Assembly (NCBI RefSeq): GCF_947259555.1
Contig: NZ_CAMYMD010000067.1
Span: 23,219 to 87,218 of the forward strand
Direction of reading: 5' to 3'
DNA length: 64,000 nucleotides
From: an uncultured Roseovarius sp.
Lineage (GTDB): Bacteria; Pseudomonadota; Alphaproteobacteria; Rhodobacterales; Rhodobacteraceae
Shown: positions 60,116-64,000 of the stretch, piece after piece
Layout: every line of letters starts with the position of its first letter
Numbering within the stretch: position 1 is the stretch's first letter
Notes under the pieces: generated by a model
The model's database searches: none
Told to the model about the DNA's origin: nothing
What the model saw: the letters and a program-made list of their open reading frames with translations, nothing else
Translations under genes and position numbers: made by a program

Positions 60116-61558
60116 ATGACGACGATCAAGCTGCACAATACCAAGACCCGCCAGAAGGAGGTGTTCGCGCCTCTCGATCAGGACGACGTGCGGATGTATG
60201 TCTGTGGGCCGACGGTCTATGACCGGGCGCATCTGGGCAATGCGCGGCCCGTGGTGGTATTCGACGTTTTGTATCGTTTGTTGCGGCATGTCTACGGGGC
60301 CGAGCACGTGACCTATGTGCGCAACTTCACCGACGTGGATGACAAGATCAACGCGCGCGCGGCGGAGAGCGGGCGCGCGATTGGTGAGATCACGGCGGAG
60401 ACGACGCAGTGGTTTCTGGATGACATGGCGGAACTGGGCGCGCTCCCGCCCGACCACATGCCGCGCGCGACGCAGTATATCCCACAGATGGTGGCGATGA
60501 TCGAGGGGCTGATCGCCAAGGGCCACGCCTATGAGGCTGAGGGTCATGTGCTCTTTGCCGTGGATAGCTGGCGCGAGGGCTATGGCAAGCTGTCGGGCCG
60601 GTCGGTCGATGACATGATCGCGGGCGCGCGGGTCGAGGTGGCGCCGTACAAGCGCAACCCGATGGATTTCGTTTTGTGGAAGCCGTCGGATGCGGGGCAA
60701 CCGGGATGGGAGAGCCCCTGGGGCCGGGGCCGGCCCGGCTGGCATATCGAATGCTCGGCGATGAGTTATGAGTTGTTGGGCGAGAGCTTTGATATTCACG
60801 GCGGCGGCAACGACCTGATGTTCCCGCACCACGAGAACGAGATCGCGCAAAGCTGCTGCGCGCATCCGGAGGGGGAGTTCGCGCGCTACTGGCTGCACAA
60901 CGAGATGCTGCAGGTCGAGGGGAAGAAGATGTCCAAGAGCTTGGGCAATTTCTTTACGGTAAGGGATTTGCTGGATCAGGGCGTGCCGGGGGAGGTGATC
61001 CGGTTCGTGTTTTTGTCGACGCACTATCGGAAGCCGATGGACTGGACGGCGGAGAAGGCGGAGCAAGCAGAGTTCCGCCTTCTGGAGTACAACAGAATAA
61101 TATCTGACTACGCCGATGCAGAACTCGCTAATGAAAAAAAAGTGAGCATGCCAATCCTCGAAGCTTTAAGTGACGATCTTAACACGCACTTGGCTCTTTC
61201 TCGGTTGCACGAACTCGCGTTAGACGCGAAAAACGCCGGTAGTTCCGACAATGGAGCTATGGCACTTCAACTAGCGCACGATCTGAAATTCTTGGGAATC
61301 TGGAATGAGCATTTTGGCAAAACTCCCCGCTCATTTTGGATCGATAAGACCGCAGAATTAACCATCGATCAACAAGCGCTCATTGCTACAATGCTTAGGA
61401 AAAGAGTTGATGCCAAGAAATCTAGAAATTTTGTTCGTGCTGATCAAATTCGAGATTTGCTAACATCAGCTGGAGTTGTGGTAAGCGATACACCGCAAGG
61501 CCCCGAGTGGGATGTTGGTCCCGATTTTGACCCTGCCAAGCTGGAGGCGTTGAAGTAA
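60116..61558 (+). CDS. cysS: Cysteinyl-tRNA synthetase (composition break in 3' third)
   Basis: [44 protein letters not shown]. Confidence 0.98.
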   Translation: MTTIKLHNTKTRQKEVFAPLDQDDVRMYVCGPTVYDRAHLGNARPVVVFDVLYRLLRHVYGAEHVTYVRNFTDVDDKINARAAESGRAIGEITAETTQWFLDDMAELGALPPDHMPRATQYIPQMVAMIEGLIAKGHAYEAEGHVLFAVDSWREGYGKLSGRSVDDMIAGARVEVAPYKRNPMDFVLWKPSDAGQPGWESPWGRGRPGWHIECSAMSYELLGESFDIHGGGNDLMFPHHENEIAQSCCAHPEGEFARYWLHNEMLQVEGKKMSKSLGNFFTVRDLLDQGVPGEVIRFVFLSTHYRKPMDWTAEKAEQAEFRLLEYNRIISDYADAELANEKKVSMPILEALSDDLNTHLALSRLHELALDAKNAGSSDNGAMALQLAHDLKFLGIWNEHFGKTPRSFWIDKTAELTIDQQALIATMLRKRVDAKKSRNFVRADQIRDLLTSAGVVVSDTPQGPEWDVGPDFDPAKLEALK

Positions 61559-61584
61559 TGCGCCTGTCCGCACACCGCCTGCCT

Positions 61585-61720
61585 GCCGCGCAGCGCCCGA
61601 CCGCGGGGGGGCGCTACTCGGGTTGTGGGGCGCGCTTTATGGTGAAGTCTACTTCGACGAGTGTTCGGGTTGCGACGTTGCAGAAGCGCCCGCCCGGGGG
61701 GCGGTCGGGCGCTGCGCGGC
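61585..61720. repeat. 20-bp perfect inverted repeat flanking a 96-bp spacer
   Basis: GCCGCGCAGCGCCCGACCGC (61585-61604) and its exact complement (61701-61720). Confidence 0.8.
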
Positions 61721-61757
61721 GGTGCCTGCGGCACCTTGATTCCGCGCGGGGTGCCGT

Positions 61758-63374
61758 ATGACCCGCGAACGCCTCTATCTCTACGATACCACGCTGCGGG
61801 ATGGGCAGCAGACCCAGGGCGTCAGCTTTTCCACACCCGAGAAGATCCAGATCGCGGAAGCGCTCGACCGGCTGGGCGTGGATTATATTGAGGGCGGCTG
61901 GCCGGGGGCGAACCCCACGGACAGCGCCTTTTTCGACGCCGTACCGCAGACCCGCGCCATGCTGACAGCCTTTGGCATGACCAAGCGGGCCGGGCGCTCG
62001 GCGGAGAATGATGACGTTCTGGCGGCGGTGATGAATGCGGGCACGCAAGCCGTCTGCCTCGTTGGCAAGACCCATGATTTCCACGTCACCGAGGCGCTCG
62101 GGATCACTCTGGAGGAAAACGTCGAGAACATCGCCAAATCCGTCGCGCATCTGGTGGGGCAGGGGCGCGAGGCGCTGTTCGATGCCGAGCATTTCTTTGA
62201 CGGCTACTGCGCCAATCCCGATTACGCTCTGTCGTGCCTGCGCGCCGCAATGCAGGCGGGCGCGCGGTGGGTCGTGCTGTGCGACACCAATGGCGGCACG
62301 CTGCCCACCGAGATCGGGCGCATCGTGGGCGAGGTCATCGCGGCGGGCATCCCCGGCGACCGTCTGGGCATTCACACCCATGATGACACCGAGAATGCCG
62401 TGGCAGGAAGCCTTGCCGCCGTCGATGCGGGCGCGCGGCAGGTGCAGGGCACGCTGAACGGGCTGGGCGAGCGCTGTGGCAATGCCAACCTGACCACGCT
62501 CATTCCGACGCTGATGCTGAAACCGCCCTATGCGGACGCCTACGAGATCGGGGTGAGCCGCGAGGGGCTGAAGAACCTGACGGCGGTGAGCCGACAGCTG
62601 GATGAAATCCTCAATCGTGTGCCGCTGCGGCAGGCGGCCTATGTCGGGGCCTCGGCCTTTGCCCACAAGGCCGGGCTGCATGCGAGCGCGATCCTGAAAG
62701 ATCCCAGCACTTACGAGCATATCGACCCCGAGACCGTGGGCAATGCGCGCATCATCCCGATGTCCAATCAGGCCGGGCAATCGAACCTGCGGCGTCGTCT
62801 GGCGGAGGCGGGTATCGAGGTGGCACCGGGCGACGCGCGGTTGGCGCGACTGCTGGAGGTGATCAAGGAGCGCGAGGATCAGGGCTATACCTATGACAGC
62901 GCGCAGGCGAGTTTCGAAATTCTCGCGCGCAAGGAACTGGGGCAGATGCCGCAATTCTTCGAGGTCAAGCGCTACAAGGTCACGGTGGAGCGGCGCAAGA
63001 ACAAGTATGACCGCATGGTGAGCCTGTCGGAGGCGGTGGTCGTCGTGAAGGTCGATGGTGAGAAAAAGCTGTCGGTGTCAGAGTCGATGGATGCCGAGGG
63101 CTGCGACCGGGGGCCGGTCAATGCGTTGGCGCGGGCCCTTGCCAAGGATCTCGGGCCCTATCAGGATCACATCGCCGACATGCACCTGGTGGATTTCAAG
63201 GTGCGCATCACCCAAGGCGGCACCGAGGCGGTGACGCGGGTGATCATCGACAGTCAGGACGGTGCCGGGCGGCGCTGGTCGACGGTGGGCGTGAGCCCGA
63301 ACATCGTTGATGCCAGCTTTGAGGCGCTGCTCGATGCGATCAACTGGAAGCTGGTGCATGAGGGGGCGGTTTGA
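61758..63374 (+). CDS. cimA: Citramalate synthase
   Basis: YLYDTTLRDGQQTQGVSFSTPEKIQIAEALDRLGVDYIEGGWPGANPTD; C-terminal LeuA regulatory domain. Confidence 0.95.
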   Translation: MTRERLYLYDTTLRDGQQTQGVSFSTPEKIQIAEALDRLGVDYIEGGWPGANPTDSAFFDAVPQTRAMLTAFGMTKRAGRSAENDDVLAAVMNAGTQAVCLVGKTHDFHVTEALGITLEENVENIAKSVAHLVGQGREALFDAEHFFDGYCANPDYALSCLRAAMQAGARWVVLCDTNGGTLPTEIGRIVGEVIAAGIPGDRLGIHTHDDTENAVAGSLAAVDAGARQVQGTLNGLGERCGNANLTTLIPTLMLKPPYADAYEIGVSREGLKNLTAVSRQLDEILNRVPLRQAAYVGASAFAHKAGLHASAILKDPSTYEHIDPETVGNARIIPMSNQAGQSNLRRRLAEAGIEVAPGDARLARLLEVIKEREDQGYTYDSAQASFEILARKELGQMPQFFEVKRYKVTVERRKNKYDRMVSLSEAVVVVKVDGEKKLSVSESMDAEGCDRGPVNALARALAKDLGPYQDHIADMHLVDFKVRITQGGTEAVTRVIIDSQDGAGRRWSTVGVSPNIVDASFEALLDAINWKLVHEGAV

Positions 63375-64000
63375 GCGCTGCGTTCGACGCCGATGTGACC
63401 GCCTGTGCCGATCTGGTGCGGCGCGCCGATGCGCCTCGGTTTCAGGCGGCGATGGCGGCGCCTGTGGCGGCGCGGTCGGTGCTCTTTCCGCTCTATGCCT
63501 TCAATGTCGAGGTGGCGCGCGCGCCTTGGGTGACATCCGAGCCGATGATCGCCGAGATGCGCCTGCAATGGTGGGTTGATGCGCTGGAGGAGATCCGCGC
63601 GGGCGGTGTCGTGCGTCGGCACGAGGTGGTCACCCCGCTGGCGCATGTGCTGGATGCGGATGGGGCCGGGCTGCTCATTGATCTGATCGAGGCGCGAAGG
63701 TGGGATATCGAGCGTGCGCCGTTCGAGGACGAGGCGGATTTCATGCGCTATATCGAGGCCACATCGGGCAATCTGATCCGCGCGGCGGCGCGGGCGCTTG
63801 GGCCTGCCGATGAGGCGGTTCTGATAGATGCGGGCTTTGCCCTTGGTCTGGCCAACTGGTTCCGGGCAATCCCGGCGCTGGAGGCGGCGGGGCGAAAGCC
63901 CTTGCCCGACGGTCGGCCGGATGCGGTGCGCGCTCTGGCGCGTGAGGGGCTAAGTCGGCTGGCTAAGGCGCGGGCCGGGCGCGGGGGCGTGTCGCGTGCG
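63371..64000 (+). CDS. Squalene/phytoene synthase family protein, truncated by window end
   Basis: TTG start overlapping the cimA stop; LQWWVDALEEIRAG, FMRYIEATSGNLIRAAARALG. Confidence 0.8.
   Translation, partial: MSAAFDADVTACADLVRRADAPRFQAAMAAPVAARSVLFPLYAFNVEVARAPWVTSEPMIAEMRLQWWVDALEEIRAGGVVRRHEVVTPLAHVLDADGAGLLIDLIEARRWDIERAPFEDEADFMRYIEATSGNLIRAAARALGPADEAVLIDAGFALGLANWFRAIPALEAAGRKPLPDGRPDAVRALAREGLSRLAKARAGRGGVSRA

Overview
High-GC chromosomal window from an alphaproteobacterium, most likely Rhodobacteraceae/Roseobacter group judging by gene families and order (recA-alaS, fabD-fabG-acpP, cckA, rpmH-rnpA-yidD). About 57 protein genes, one tRNA-Arg(ACG), no rRNA, no CRISPR array and no recognisable transposase. 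Most of it is housekeeping. Observations that go beyond the gene list: (1) an Ile-rich 16-aa leader ORF (MMRRIAIIIRITCPAL) ahead of ileS and a Cys-rich 13-aa leader ORF (MRPDCFIICCIIR) ahead of cysS, each followed by hairpins, suggesting ribosome-mediated control of two aminoacyl-tRNA synthetases; (2) a candidate Slam-type outer-membrane translocon next to a tethered TbpB-barrel-like lipoprotein; (3) a three-member dispersed non-coding repeat with terminal inverted repeats and a nested palindrome; (4) a sharp composition break inside cysS; (5) a two-gene TPR module with an exact 141-bp tandem repeat; (6) single-site regulatory candidates (CtrA site at cckA, LexA box at recA, palindrome at lldD). 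All calls come from reading sequence and the ORF track; no database search was run.
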